Shown piece after piece: positions 1-8,990 of a stretch of 64,000 bases of DNA. The DNA is taken from NCBI RefSeq assembly GCF_003185655.1, contig NZ_QHJQ01000001.1, positions 310,001 to 374,000 on the forward strand, given 5' to 3'. The translations under genes and the position numbers were made by a program. A model generated the notes under the pieces. It had not been told where the DNA came from. It saw only the letters and a list, made by a program, of their open reading frames with translations, and did not search any database. Each line of letters begins with the position of its first letter. Position 1 is the first letter of the stretch. This stretch comes from Coraliomargarita sinensis (GTDB taxonomy: Bacteria; Verrucomicrobiota; Verrucomicrobiia; Opitutales; Coraliomargaritaceae).

Positions 1-1801
1 CAGGATCGAATGTTTGGGTTTCAGGGTAGGAATCATCGAGTTTCCCATCATGGGTATTCAGGCCAATGACCCGGCTTATCCGATACGTAAGCCTTTTAGT
101 AATTTGGGCCTGAGCAATTGTTTCTACCTCATATAGATGGCTGAGCGCTCCTGGGCCGGGAACGAGCGGGCTCATGCCCCGCTCGTTTTTGACAAGAGCT
201 TCCACCGCAAAAATGTCTTCATAAAAACCTATTTTCTTAAGCTTGTAGATCCTCTCCGGTAAAGCATTTGCAGTCCTGAAGGGGAGAGCGCCGACGGGAA
301 GAAGTCCGATGCCCGTAGCGGAGTGGACAAGGTAAAGTTCATTGCGATTCGAGGCTCTTTGCTTAATCCAGTGCATGGACCAATGGTAACCATCGGCAAT
401 GGCAAGACGAGGCTCTTGGCGCATCCGGTAACAATGGGCAGGCGTGACAAATATGAGATACAAACCTGCCCCGATAATCAGCGAGTAAGTAGCTGACTTT
501 CTTTTGAAGAGTCTATGCATGACCAGGGCGGTGCAAACGGCCATAATTAAGTGAAGGGGCAGCGAAAATCTTGAAGTGGCCGGGTCCGTCCATGCCCCCC
601 AATGGTTGCACAGAGCCAGAAATGTATTGCTCAGTACGACTAAAAGAACGCTGAAAAAGGCAATCGTAGCTTTATCACCAGTGAAAGAATTCTTTCGGAT
701 TTGCGGCACGAGCCAGACGAGAAAGGCGAGTGTGCATGGTATACCGACTATTGATAAAAGGATGGAGTTCGTGTGGCTGCCACTCCAATCAAAAAGGTAG
801 CTGCCAGCGTGGGATAGGTTTTGAGGGAAATGGGATAAACTAAAAAAATCTTCTTTGGAAGTGATGAAGAAAACAGGCTCATTCTGAAAAATTGCGAAGC
901 TTGTTAATGGGGGGATCAGGAGTAGCGGACTAAAGACACTGAACCACGTAAGGTGAATTTCTTTTAGAAGATAGCATTTGAGCAGAAAAAGTCCGACAGG
1001 AACCAGTACGTACAGCAATGACTCATAGCGAATGTTAGCCAGTAAAACTGCCGTAATTAGCATCAGATTCAGCCCCTTCACTCCATCTTCTTGGCGAAAG
1101 TAAAGGTAGCTGGTTAGAGCCAGTCCGATTATAAAGCAAAGATTCAGCAGTTCGTAGCCGCCACCAGTCGCATTCTGCGCGAGAAGTGGTAATCCACCTA
1201 ACAGAAGAACAGCTATACAACCGTATCGTTTATCAGTGAGAATAGTGACAACACTGTAAACCAGGGCAAGCAACAAGCCGGCAAGCAGAGCATTCAATAA
1301 AAAAGCGTTTTCGTAATCGTAGCCTAGAACATTATGAACAGTCGCAAGAATAAACGGGAAAAGCAGCGGGCGCTTATCGACATGCCCTATGCTGGCGACC
1401 GTCTCGCCGTCGTGAACATGGGAAGCTGCTTCTACATAGGCGAACTGATTTTCATACAGGTTCACCGCAGTCGAACTCAAAAGGTGTTCGTCGTAGAGGA
1501 TCTTGTATTTCTGTTCATCCTGGTACTGGAGAAAAATTGTGACGAAGAGTACAATAAAGACGCCGATATAATTCTCGGAAAGTAGGCTTCGGATTTTTCG
1601 AAAAGAAAGGTGACGCGCCTCATGCCAGAGTTGCCAGAGAAAGAAGCAGCAGGTCACAAACATAAACCAGAACCCACATCTTTTAACCAATATTATCGCT
1701 TCTTCATCTGGCAAAAAAAATAGCGGTAAGGCGAGTGCCAGAGTTGAAGCGACTATCGCACAGATGACCTTCGGGAATGGGATGTCTTCTTTCAGAAACA
1801 T
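1..1801 (-). CDS. GT-C type membrane glycosyltransferase-like protein (C-terminus outside window)
   Basis: Reading the minus strand from the ATG at 1801 gives about 600 codons without a stop, so the gene runs off the left edge and its C-terminus is missing. The protein starts MFLKEDIPFPKV and has many hydrophobic segments, beginning at about residues 12-30, 43-60 and 78-95. After the third segment comes an acidic pair (YDEH), then a loop with a KRPLLFPF motif and a further membrane segment. This is the pattern of GT39/ArnT-like enzymes, which transfer sugars from polyprenyl-phosphate donors on the outer face of the inner membrane. The start overlaps the stop of the upstream FkbM gene by 10 bases, suggesting translational coupling. 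The DNA is visibly more AT-rich than the pse operon. The GT-C fold is likely from the pattern, but donor and acceptor are unknown. Confidence 0.75.
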   Translation of the reverse strand, partial: MFLKEDIPFPKVICAIVASTLALALPLFFLPDEEAIILVKRCGFWFMFVTCCFFLWQLWHEARHLSFRKIRSLLSENYIGVFIVLFVTIFLQYQDEQKYKILYDEHLLSSTAVNLYENQFAYVEAASHVHDGETVASIGHVDKRPLLFPFILATVHNVLGYDYENAFLLNALLAGLLLALVYSVVTILTDKRYGCIAVLLLGGLPLLAQNATGGGYELLNLCFIIGLALTSYLYFRQEDGVKGLNLMLITAVLLANIRYESLLYVLVPVGLFLLKCYLLKEIHLTWFSVFSPLLLIPPLTSFAIFQNEPVFFITSKEDFFSLSHFPQNLSHAGSYLFDWSGSHTNSILLSIVGIPCTLAFLVWLVPQIRKNSFTGDKATIAFFSVLLVVLSNTFLALCNHWGAWTDPATSRFSLPLHLIMAVCTALVMHRLFKRKSATYSLIIGAGLYLIFVTPAHCYRMRQEPRLAIADGYHWSMHWIKQRASNRNELYLVHSATGIGLLPVGALPFRTANALPERIYKLKKIGFYEDIFAVEALVKNERGMSPLVPGPGALSHLYEVETIAQAQITKRLTYRISRVIGLNTHDGKLDDSYPETQTFDP

Positions 1802-2691
1802 GGCCGGTGACTGAAGCTTAGGGGCCGGCTGTTCGGGTGGGACGCAACAACGTTCATACTTGCGCCATCAGGAACGGAATTACCGAGAGCTTCTGCTGTT
1901 GTCGGGAGTCTTTTGCCATCCAAGTGAAAGAAACAATAGCCTAGATCGGTTAGGAGGCGATGGATGTTCGGGAAGCTTTTAGTGGCTCCCGTCTGGTGGT
2001 AGTCCGGCGCGACTTCCATAACAATTACCGGAGAGAATCGTTCAAGGGTTTCAAGCCCCCCGCTCAGCACATCCCATTCGTTGCCATCCACATCGATTTT
2101 CATGAGGTCCAGGCGTTTCAGGTCCAGTTCGGCGCATAGGCAGTCTAGGCTTATTTTGCGAGCAGTTCCGATGCTTTTTAAAACACCCTGATGCGATTGG
2201 TGCCTAGATTGGCGGGAATGAAACGGCCAGCTTGAGTGGATTTCATTTGGCGTATTGGATTCTATGTCTTGGTCGCTTGACGGCATGAGCATGCAATGAT
2301 GCGCAATCACGTGATCCGAAATCCGGGGGTTGAGCTTTATGTTTTGAGAAAGCTTTCTGAATGCGTATTCAGTCGCTTCGATTGCGTGAGCTTGCCCCTC
2401 AGGAGCAATCGAGCGGCCCATTGTAAGAGTGTGTGCGCCAATGTTGGCTCCGATATCGAGGGCAATCATGCCGTTTGAGAGATTGCTTTCGATAAACTTG
2501 TTTAGATAGCGTTCAAATCCACCAGTAAGATAAATCGAGAAGTCAACAACTTCAGAAAGGTCGAGTTCCCATTTAAACCCATTTCGAGAAAACTGCCCGA
2601 GATCCGTTTTTCCCAGTATTGTCCGCAACCACCGATTCGGGTGGTAAACAAGTGAAGCGAGAAATATCTTATGTTTGGTTTGAAGAATCAT
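1792..2691 (-). CDS. FkbM family SAM-dependent methyltransferase
   Basis: This 299-residue protein carries a class I methyltransferase core of the FkbM type. A glycine-rich SAM loop (ALDIGANIGAHTL) lies near residues 97-109, an acidic strand end (HAIEAT) follows, and the late FkbM signature LMKIDVDGNEWDVLSGG lies near residues 196-212. FkbM proteins O-methylate small molecules or sugar hydroxyls. Next to glycosyltransferase-like genes, methylation of a surface glycan is the reasonable inference. It is the first gene of a minus-strand pair with the GT-C gene, whose start lies inside its last codons, and it is divergent from the GT39-like gene at 2980. The true acceptor cannot be read from sequence. 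Confidence 0.85.
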   Translation of the reverse strand: MILQTKHKIFLASLVYHPNRWLRTILGKTDLGQFSRNGFKWELDLSEVVDFSIYLTGGFERYLNKFIESNLSNGMIALDIGANIGAHTLTMGRSIAPEGQAHAIEATEYAFRKLSQNIKLNPRISDHVIAHHCMLMPSSDQDIESNTPNEIHSSWPFHSRQSRHQSHQGVLKSIGTARKISLDCLCAELDLKRLDLMKIDVDGNEWDVLSGGLETLERFSPVIVMEVAPDYHQTGATKSFPNIHRLLTDLGYCFFHLDGKRLPTTAEALGNSVPDGASMNVVASHPNSRPLSFSHRPCF

Positions 2692-2979
2692 TCATTCTGT
2701 ATGGGCGAGGGGAGACGGAGGAAATAGCTGCGGTATCAATCTTTTTCTGTCGCTGGCGAGATGGAGGTCTTCGGATTGAGCGCAATTATAGGTGTCACAG
2801 AATAATTGGGTCAACGAGGCAATACCTGCAGAAAGTACAAAATTTATAGAGTGACAGAGCTTTTTCTTAGGGGCGCGTGTCTGGATATTTTTGATCAGAA
2901 ACGGATATGGGTTAAGCCTTTATCACGAAGTCTATGCTGGCGGCATGGATTTAACGATGTTAGCGATATTAAGTTTTAT
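2692..2979. other. Divergent intergenic region, 288 bases
   Basis: This spacer separates the divergent FkbM gene and the GT39-like gene and must hold promoters for both if they are transcribed separately. It is AT-rich. I see no hairpin terminator, riboswitch or RNA gene. An in-frame extension of the plus-strand gene reaches upstream to a start at 2806, but its translation is rich in Cys, Arg and Trp and does not look like a membrane-protein N-terminus, so I treat it as non-coding. Confidence 0.4.
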
Positions 2980-4803
2980 ATGTCTGGAAAGAATACTTCG
3001 CCTAAAAGTTCGAGAAATCTATTCCTTTCGAAAAAAGGTTTCGTGGCAATGGCTTCAGGCTTTGTCATTTTTTATCTGGTCTGCTTTCTATTCAATTTTC
3101 TAGCTGATCCCCTGGGACAGGCTCCAGTTCTGGATGCCCGGGAAAACCTCGCCTGGGCTGAGAAGATCTCGAAAAGTGAATTGCCGGAGGAGCCATTATA
3201 TCGAGCTTTGTTTTACCCATGGATTTTATCCTGGGTCCCCCAAGCCGAAGTATTTGCTCCGGCTTTAGGCGTGCTTTGCCATTTGTTGAACGCACTACTC
3301 TGCGGTCTTATCGCTCGGCAGGTTTGGCGGAGTTCGGCTGCAGGTTTTTTTTCCGGCGCGTTCTACGGAATCTATCCGGTTGCGCTGTTTTTCGCGGTCC
3401 AGGTTCTGGATATCACCTTCGCACTATCCTTTTTTCTACTCGCTATCTATTGCTTGTTGCGCTTTGCCGAATCTCCGAGATGGTTCCTGCCCCTTTTTGC
3501 CGGGTTGATGCTAAGCATAGCGTTTCTCGCGCGCCCCAACTTTTTGCCAGCTGCGCTTGCCTGCCCCTTGGTCGTATTTGGGTTATCCTGCCGGTGTCAG
3601 AAAGGAATTGCGACTGCGGTAGGCCTCGCATTGTTGGCCGCGACTCCGCTCGGACTGTCCTTTCTCGCTCAGGGCCTGGTGAATAAGCAGTTGTCCGGAG
3701 AGTTCCGAATCTTGCCATGGCAGGGGGCGTATAATCTGTACGCAGCCAACCGGGAGGGGGCTAACGGAAAATTTTATAAACAACGGCTTGCCTTTGATGA
3801 TGTGCCGGAGGGGATGAACCCGACTCGTATGGAGTCGGTCTATCTCTACCGGGAAGAGACCGGAGACGCGTCTCCCTCTCCTGACATCGACGACATGAAT
3901 GCGTTTTGGAGACAACGGCTTTTCCAGCATATTGCGGCGAACCCCTTTGATTGGTTGCAGCTTATGGTTCGAAAAGTGACCTACTTGGTCAACGACTGGG
4001 AACAATACAATAACTTAAGTTATCACTATCATAAGGAACGATGGCCCTTGTTAGCCTGGAACCCCCTGGGATGGGGTCTGCTCTTGATTGGCTCGGCGGT
4101 GGCTTTGTCATTCGGATGGCGGAAGATGGAAAAGGCCGAGTCCGCTTCTCTGGCGCTACTTGCACTCGCTTACACGGCGGGGGTGTTATTGTTTTTTGTC
4201 AGCGCGCGCTTCCGTTTGCCCCTGGCCCCGATACTGGTGGTGCTATGCGGCGGTCTGGCTACGATAAGCTGGAGGAGGGTAAGATTAAAGCGGGGCCTTC
4301 TGGTCGGAGCGGGAGCCCTGATTGTCGCGGGTTTTACTTATGGTAACTGGTTTGACGCCCGTAGCCGTGAAACCTTCCGGCAGGATCAGCTTTTGTTAGC
4401 AAAGGCGGCACTGGAATCCGGTCAGGATGAGGCATCGCTGGATTGGGCGGAGGAAGCTCTCACCGCCGATCCCGATCTCGACGCGGCAAAGCGTGTACGG
4501 CTTGCCGCCCTGTTTAATCTGTGGCTTAGCCGCGAAGGCGAAGCGGCGGCACGCAGCTGGAAGGATCTCAAGAGTGCTCTCGCGGGCCTGCGCCAAAACG
4601 ACGCGACAACTTTGTTTATCCGTGGCGTGGCTTTTTGGCGAGAGGGGCAGCCCGAAGATGCGAAAGCCACCTGGCGAGCCGCAGTCGATCGCTACGGCCC
4701 GAACGCCGGTTCAAGTGCGGGTGCTTTGGAGTGGGCGACAGTGCAACCGCAGGAAAAATTGTCTCCCCTGGCGCGTCAGATTGGAGAAGTGCTGGAGCGC
4801 TGA
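2980..4803 (+). CDS. GT39-like membrane glycosyltransferase with C-terminal helical repeat tail
   Basis: The open frame begins further upstream, but the ATG at 2980 (MSGKNTSPKSS) gives a natural 607-residue protein: a basic N-terminus followed by a first membrane helix (about residues 17-38). A loop with DARENLAWAEK, EEPLYRALFYPW and then paired helices follows the GT-C/GT39 layout, with about ten hydrophobic helices up to residue 460. The last 130 residues are soluble and alanine-rich, with TPR-like helical pairs (ESGQDEASLDWAEEAL; FIRGVAFWREGQPEDA). The likely role is transfer of a sugar from a lipid carrier on the periplasmic side. The next gene, of similar type, starts 92 bases downstream and is probably co-transcribed. 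No donor or acceptor can be assigned. Confidence 0.75.
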   Translation: MSGKNTSPKSSRNLFLSKKGFVAMASGFVIFYLVCFLFNFLADPLGQAPVLDARENLAWAEKISKSELPEEPLYRALFYPWILSWVPQAEVFAPALGVLCHLLNALLCGLIARQVWRSSAAGFFSGAFYGIYPVALFFAVQVLDITFALSFFLLAIYCLLRFAESPRWFLPLFAGLMLSIAFLARPNFLPAALACPLVVFGLSCRCQKGIATAVGLALLAATPLGLSFLAQGLVNKQLSGEFRILPWQGAYNLYAANREGANGKFYKQRLAFDDVPEGMNPTRMESVYLYREETGDASPSPDIDDMNAFWRQRLFQHIAANPFDWLQLMVRKVTYLVNDWEQYNNLSYHYHKERWPLLAWNPLGWGLLLIGSAVALSFGWRKMEKAESASLALLALAYTAGVLLFFVSARFRLPLAPILVVLCGGLATISWRRVRLKRGLLVGAGALIVAGFTYGNWFDARSRETFRQDQLLLAKAALESGQDEASLDWAEEALTADPDLDAAKRVRLAALFNLWLSREGEAAARSWKDLKSALAGLRQNDATTLFIRGVAFWREGQPEDAKATWRAAVDRYGPNAGSSAGALEWATVQPQEKLSPLARQIGEVLER

Positions 4804-4895
4804 GCATCATTTCGGGGGGATATTCGTTGCCCCTGTCGAAACTTACTCTCTAGTCTTTTTTTTGAAAATCCCTACCAAGTGAGCCCTTGCCATTG

Positions 4896-6524
4896 ATGAA
4901 AAAGACGAGTTCGAAACCCCATGCCTCAAAATGGTTCAAGGCATCGCTGGTGGCGTATCTGGCGGTTGTTTTGATCGCGGTGCTGACTGTTTCCGATTAC
5001 GGGATGACCTGGGATGAGACTTTCCGATTTCAGGGAGGCGACACCAATCTGGAATACTACTCCGAGCTTTTCAAAGGAGAGGCCTCCGATGCCCCCAGTA
5101 GCAATTATCCGGCACTTTTCGATCTCCCGCTCGCGCTTTTTCACGAGGTGTTCCCTGATTGGGGTACGCGCAGCCAAAAAGGGCATGTGTGGAGCCTGTG
5201 TTTCGGCTTGCTGGGGCTTCTCTCGGTTTGGCGTCTTACTGCGCGGATCGGCGGCGAGCGAGCAGGTTTTTGGGCCCTTCTGTTCTTAGCCTGTTTGCCG
5301 CGTTACTACGGGCATATGTTTTTCAATCCGAAGGATATTCCCTTTGCCGCCACGTATGCATTCGGTTGTTGGGCTCTGGTTTCAGTTCTAGGCAAAATTT
5401 CTACCGTTACTGTACGTCAAGTCGTCTGGGTTGGGCTAGCTGCGGGGCTCGCCCTGTCCTGCCGTATCGCCGGTCTTTTGATTCTGGCCTATTTTGCTTT
5501 GTTTGTAGGGATCTATCTGCTTTTTAAATACAGCAAGGGTAGGGAGGCGATCTCCAGCCTGCCCCGTGATCTGCTCCGCTGGGCACTTCTTGGAGGGCTT
5601 TCCGGTGCAATCGCTTTTACCATCCTATTCGTCTTTTGGCCAAAGCTGCATATAAATCCTTTCCTCGCGCTAGAGAGCTCCGTTCAAGATGCGCAGAGTT
5701 TTGGCTGGGGCGGTTTGGTGCTTATGGACGGGCACTTTTGGAAGGCTCAGGACCTGCCGATTTATTACGTGCCCTACTGGTTGTTCCGTACCTTGCCGGA
5801 GCCATTGCTCTTACTCATCGGCCTGGGGAGTGTCGCAGGTTTCCTGAAATTCTATGCCATGATTCGGAGGCGACGCTTGCCGGAGCCGGAGATTTGGCTG
5901 CCGAGGTTTTTCATCGTATTTGCCGGTGTCTTTCCTGTCGCTTACATGGTCTTTAGAGATCCGGTTCTCTACGACGGGATGCGCCACTTCTTATTTGTTC
6001 TCCCCCCCATGGCCTCGATCGGCGCGTTGAGTCTGGAATGGCTTTTGCGGCAAACCGCATCGACTTCGGTTCGATGGCTACCTCAAGCTATTCAAGCGGC
6101 CGCTTTCCTTTCCCTGGGTCTTGTCGCCTACGAAATGTTACGGCTGCACCCCTACCAATACGTATATTTCAATCAAACGTCAGGCGGTCTTCCGGGAGCC
6201 TACATGCGGGATGAAACGGATTATTGGGGACTGTCCCACAAAGAAGCGGGGGAATGGCTGAATGAATATGTCGAGAACGTGGATGCGGTTGGTGGCAAGA
6301 CCTATAAGGTCCATCAACGTTACACGCGCTGGATGCTAAAGGAAGCGCTTAACCCGGAACGCTTTGAAATGTGGGAGCCCCGCGAGGGAGCGGACTTTTT
6401 CGTCTCTGTGACGCGTTTCAATCTTCATACGAGCTATCCGGAGGCGGAGATCCTGCATGTTGTCCAGCGACACGGAGTCCCGCTTTGTTTTGTGTTCAAA
6501 ATGCCTGATTCAAATAAAGAGTAG
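4896..6524 (+). CDS. GT39-like membrane glycosyltransferase
   Basis: The 542-residue protein is started at the ATG at 4896 (MKKTSSKPHASK); a TTG nine bases upstream is in frame but less likely. A first membrane helix near residues 16-34 is followed by DYGMTWDETFRF, the acidic Asp-Glu loop motif typical of GT-C enzymes that use polyprenyl-phosphate sugars. A second signature FFNPKDIPFAATYAFGCWAL follows near residues 140-160. About ten membrane helices are visible, and a soluble region of roughly 120 residues ends the protein. It follows the preceding GT39-like gene on the same strand and is convergent with the GT87-like gene at 6543, with only 18 bases between the stops. The sugar used and the target are unknown. 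Confidence 0.8.
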   Translation: MKKTSSKPHASKWFKASLVAYLAVVLIAVLTVSDYGMTWDETFRFQGGDTNLEYYSELFKGEASDAPSSNYPALFDLPLALFHEVFPDWGTRSQKGHVWSLCFGLLGLLSVWRLTARIGGERAGFWALLFLACLPRYYGHMFFNPKDIPFAATYAFGCWALVSVLGKISTVTVRQVVWVGLAAGLALSCRIAGLLILAYFALFVGIYLLFKYSKGREAISSLPRDLLRWALLGGLSGAIAFTILFVFWPKLHINPFLALESSVQDAQSFGWGGLVLMDGHFWKAQDLPIYYVPYWLFRTLPEPLLLLIGLGSVAGFLKFYAMIRRRRLPEPEIWLPRFFIVFAGVFPVAYMVFRDPVLYDGMRHFLFVLPPMASIGALSLEWLLRQTASTSVRWLPQAIQAAAFLSLGLVAYEMLRLHPYQYVYFNQTSGGLPGAYMRDETDYWGLSHKEAGEWLNEYVENVDAVGGKTYKVHQRYTRWMLKEALNPERFEMWEPREGADFFVSVTRFNLHTSYPEAEILHVVQRHGVPLCFVFKMPDSNKE

Positions 6525-6542
6525 GGCACTGCGGACAGTTCT

Positions 6543-7823
6543 TCAGGTATTCGCACGGGCTTTCCGTTTCGGTGAGAAGGGGGAATCTTCAATCAGGTAC
6601 CGCAGGTCCGGTTGAAGCAGGTAAGCCGCGATCAGCATCTGGCTTCCGATCATCACCCAGGAAGCGGCGTGCTTCAGGACGATCGAGGCAACGTGCAAAT
6701 TGTCTTTGTGGACCCAAGTGCTGTAACCCTCATGGACGCTGGTGTAGTACACGTACTCCGGCCAAAGGGTGAACAGCATCGACGAAACATAGATGGTCGC
6801 CAGCACGCGGGCCTTTTTATTGTCGGTGTTGAGCCACCGGAAAATGAGCGGAAGGGTTGGAATTAAAAAGGCCAAGCGGTAGTCCCAATTGCCATTCATG
6901 AAAAAGCAAAATGTCAGAACGGAGCTCCCTAGCAGGAAATAGCATCCTTTCGTTGAATGGCGCTCTACTGCGATCGGCTCAGCCCGGAATAGAACAAAGA
7001 AAGCGGCGCACAAGAGGCCCCCAAAGCCGAAAATGAGGAAGATTTGTCCGATTGCGGGATCGATCCACACCGCATCGAAAAGTAGGCCGCCTCCGAAAGA
7101 ACAAAAGACTGAAGCGACCGGTATGCGGTCGTGAATTTCACTCATTTCCTGCCAAGCGAATAAGGAAAACGCTATCAGGAACGCAAAAGAGAGTAGTACG
7201 AAGCCGGTCAGCCGTTTGAATGAATGCTCCCGGTGTAACAGAATTGCATAAGCCGCTGCCGGATAATACTTCATGGGCAGTAGAATGGAAATTACCGCCC
7301 AGGCTCCAAACCGGCCGAGGCCTGAGTTCAGCTGCAACAACAAAGGGGCCCCGCAAATGAGAGAATAAATAATGATGTCGTCGTTGCCGCGCTCAATCAG
7401 CATCAAGCACGGCGGTGAAAGCAATACGCCAATCGAGATCAACAACTCGACCGTGCGGCGTGGTCGCAACAGCAAGAGATTCCAAAGGGTATACAGGCCG
7501 AGAAAAAGAATTCCCAATGCAACCTTATTGGATGAATTCAGGCCCAACCACTTCATCAGGGTAACTGTGTAGAGAGGCTTATTGTTGCCGAACTCTTGGT
7601 TGATGTCGTGGCCACCGGCGGCTTTCTCTGACATCCAGAGCCGCGCGCCCATGTCTGAGAAGGGATAGCCGGTCAGCTCGGCATTGTGCATGGGGCCAAT
7701 GGCTGTCTGCCAAAGAGCGGTATTGCCGAAGAGTAGCAAGATCGTCGCGACGGTAAGTGCGCAGAGTACGAGATGTCTCCAGTTCCGCTTTAAATTTTCC
7801 ATCGCAAGGTGACTGGAAACCAT
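6543..7823 (-). CDS. GT87/DUF2029-like membrane protein, putative mannosyltransferase-type GT-C
   Basis: This 426-residue protein has about ten membrane helices. It shows the markers I associate with the GT87 (DUF2029) family: MLIERGNDDIIIYSLI near residues 142-157 and a later LLPMKYYPAAAYAI. Related GT-C enzymes transfer mannose-type residues from polyprenyl-phosphate donors. I used the ATG at 7823 (MVSSHLAMENL); a second ATG at 7802 (MENLKRNW) is equally plausible. It is the last gene of the minus-strand run that includes the pse operon, 61 bases after pseI, so it may share that transcript. Whether it acts on a pseudaminic-acid-containing glycan is inference. Confidence 0.7.
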   Translation of the reverse strand: MVSSHLAMENLKRNWRHLVLCALTVATILLLFGNTALWQTAIGPMHNAELTGYPFSDMGARLWMSEKAAGGHDINQEFGNNKPLYTVTLMKWLGLNSSNKVALGILFLGLYTLWNLLLLRPRRTVELLISIGVLLSPPCLMLIERGNDDIIIYSLICGAPLLLQLNSGLGRFGAWAVISILLPMKYYPAAAYAILLHREHSFKRLTGFVLLSFAFLIAFSLFAWQEMSEIHDRIPVASVFCSFGGGLLFDAVWIDPAIGQIFLIFGFGGLLCAAFFVLFRAEPIAVERHSTKGCYFLLGSSVLTFCFFMNGNWDYRLAFLIPTLPLIFRWLNTDNKKARVLATIYVSSMLFTLWPEYVYYTSVHEGYSTWVHKDNLHVASIVLKHAASWVMIGSQMLIAAYLLQPDLRYLIEDSPFSPKRKARANT

Positions 7824-7884
7824 GAAGGAAGAGTCGCGGCAACTATATTCCCCGATCGGGGCGGGACCCGGTTACTTGCGGCGA

Positions 7885-8943
7885 TTAAGTTACTCTCTGA
7901 ACCAGTTCCCAGGTCAGGGGCGTGCCGCGCTTGATATCGGATGCGGCGGTACTGTCCAGTATGCTTTCCAAATGTTTGGGTGCCAGGCCGAACCCGGGGC
8001 GTATCACGCGGGTGTTTCGCTCCGTGAACGCTTCGCCTGCCTTCATCTCTTCAACGACAAACAAAGAACGCCGAAAAACCCTGCTGGATTCTTCTTTGGC
8101 GGTCAGCTCATAGTTTGCCGAGCCCAGTGCCGCCTCCGCTGCACGAACTTGTTGCACCATCTCCGAAAATTCAGCTGGTTCCATCGAGAAAGCGCTGTCC
8201 GGACCAGGGACTTTCCTGGATCGGGTAAAATGCTTTTCGATGATGCATGCGCCGAGTGTCACTGCGATGGCTGGGGTGAGCCCGCCCATCGTATGGTCGG
8301 AGAGCCCGACTGGAACGCCGAACCTATTAATCATGTCCGGGATACGCGATAGATTCGCCTCGTCCATAGGTGCGGGGTAGGCGCTCGTGCATTTTAGAAG
8401 CGCAAATTGCTCGCAGCCGTTTTCACGAAGCGTGCGTACCGCATCTTCAATTTCCTCCAGCGTGCCCATGCCTGTCGAGAGGATAACCGGTTTGCCGCAG
8501 GCGGCGATCTTCGCGATTAATGGCAGATCCACCAATTCGAATGAGGCGACTTTGTGTGCGGGCATTTCCAACAGCTCCAGATAGTTGAGCGCGCTTTCGT
8601 CGAAAGGTGTCGAGAAGAGTGTGATGCCGATTTTCTCGGCGGCTTCAATAAGCCGGGGCGTCCATTCCCAAGGGGTGTAGGCCTCGCCATAGAGTTCGTA
8701 GAGGCTCTTGCCTTCCCAAATCGTGCCCGCGCCGATTTGGAAATGCTCGTTCCCGCAGTCGATCGTCATCGTATCGGCGGTGTAGGTTTGAATTTTTACT
8801 GCATCCGCACCCGACTCTTTGGCGAGGCGGATTAGCTGAATCGCTTCATTAACGTTTTGGTGGTGGTTCGCCGATAACTCCGCGATGATATACGCGGGCT
8901 GCCCCGGGCCGATCAGGCGGTCATTGATTGCAAAAGGTTTCAT
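7885..8943 (-). CDS. pseI: Pseudaminic acid synthase
   Basis: PseI condenses 2,4-diacetamido-2,4,6-trideoxy-L-altrose (or its analogue) with phosphoenolpyruvate to give the nine-carbon sugar pseudaminic acid. The 352-residue length fits the NeuB/PseI family. The N-terminal TIM barrel carries AYIIAELSANHHQ, ADAVKIQTYTADTMT and the KSLYELYGEAYTPWEW segment, which resembles PseI rather than NeuB. The C-terminal 60 residues match an SAF (antifreeze-like) domain (FVVEEMKAGEAFT, VIRPGFGL). It lies 47 bases after the pseG fusion in a minus-strand operon with pseB, pseC and pseF. This context makes pseudaminate rather than sialate or legionaminate the expected product. Confidence 0.92.
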   Translation of the reverse strand: MKPFAINDRLIGPGQPAYIIAELSANHHQNVNEAIQLIRLAKESGADAVKIQTYTADTMTIDCGNEHFQIGAGTIWEGKSLYELYGEAYTPWEWTPRLIEAAEKIGITLFSTPFDESALNYLELLEMPAHKVASFELVDLPLIAKIAACGKPVILSTGMGTLEEIEDAVRTLRENGCEQFALLKCTSAYPAPMDEANLSRIPDMINRFGVPVGLSDHTMGGLTPAIAVTLGACIIEKHFTRSRKVPGPDSAFSMEPAEFSEMVQQVRAAEAALGSANYELTAKEESSRVFRRSLFVVEEMKAGEAFTERNTRVIRPGFGLAPKHLESILDSTAASDIKRGTPLTWELVQRVT

Positions 8944-8990
8944 AGTTCACTGAGAGGCCCGATCGTTCGGACGGAGGCGGCTGCCTTTAT

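Noticed and set aside
2806..2979. N-terminal extension of the GT39-like protein
   Set aside because: The extension is Cys/Arg/Trp-rich, unlike a membrane-protein N-terminus, and the ATG at 2980 gives a normal basic-then-hydrophobic start.
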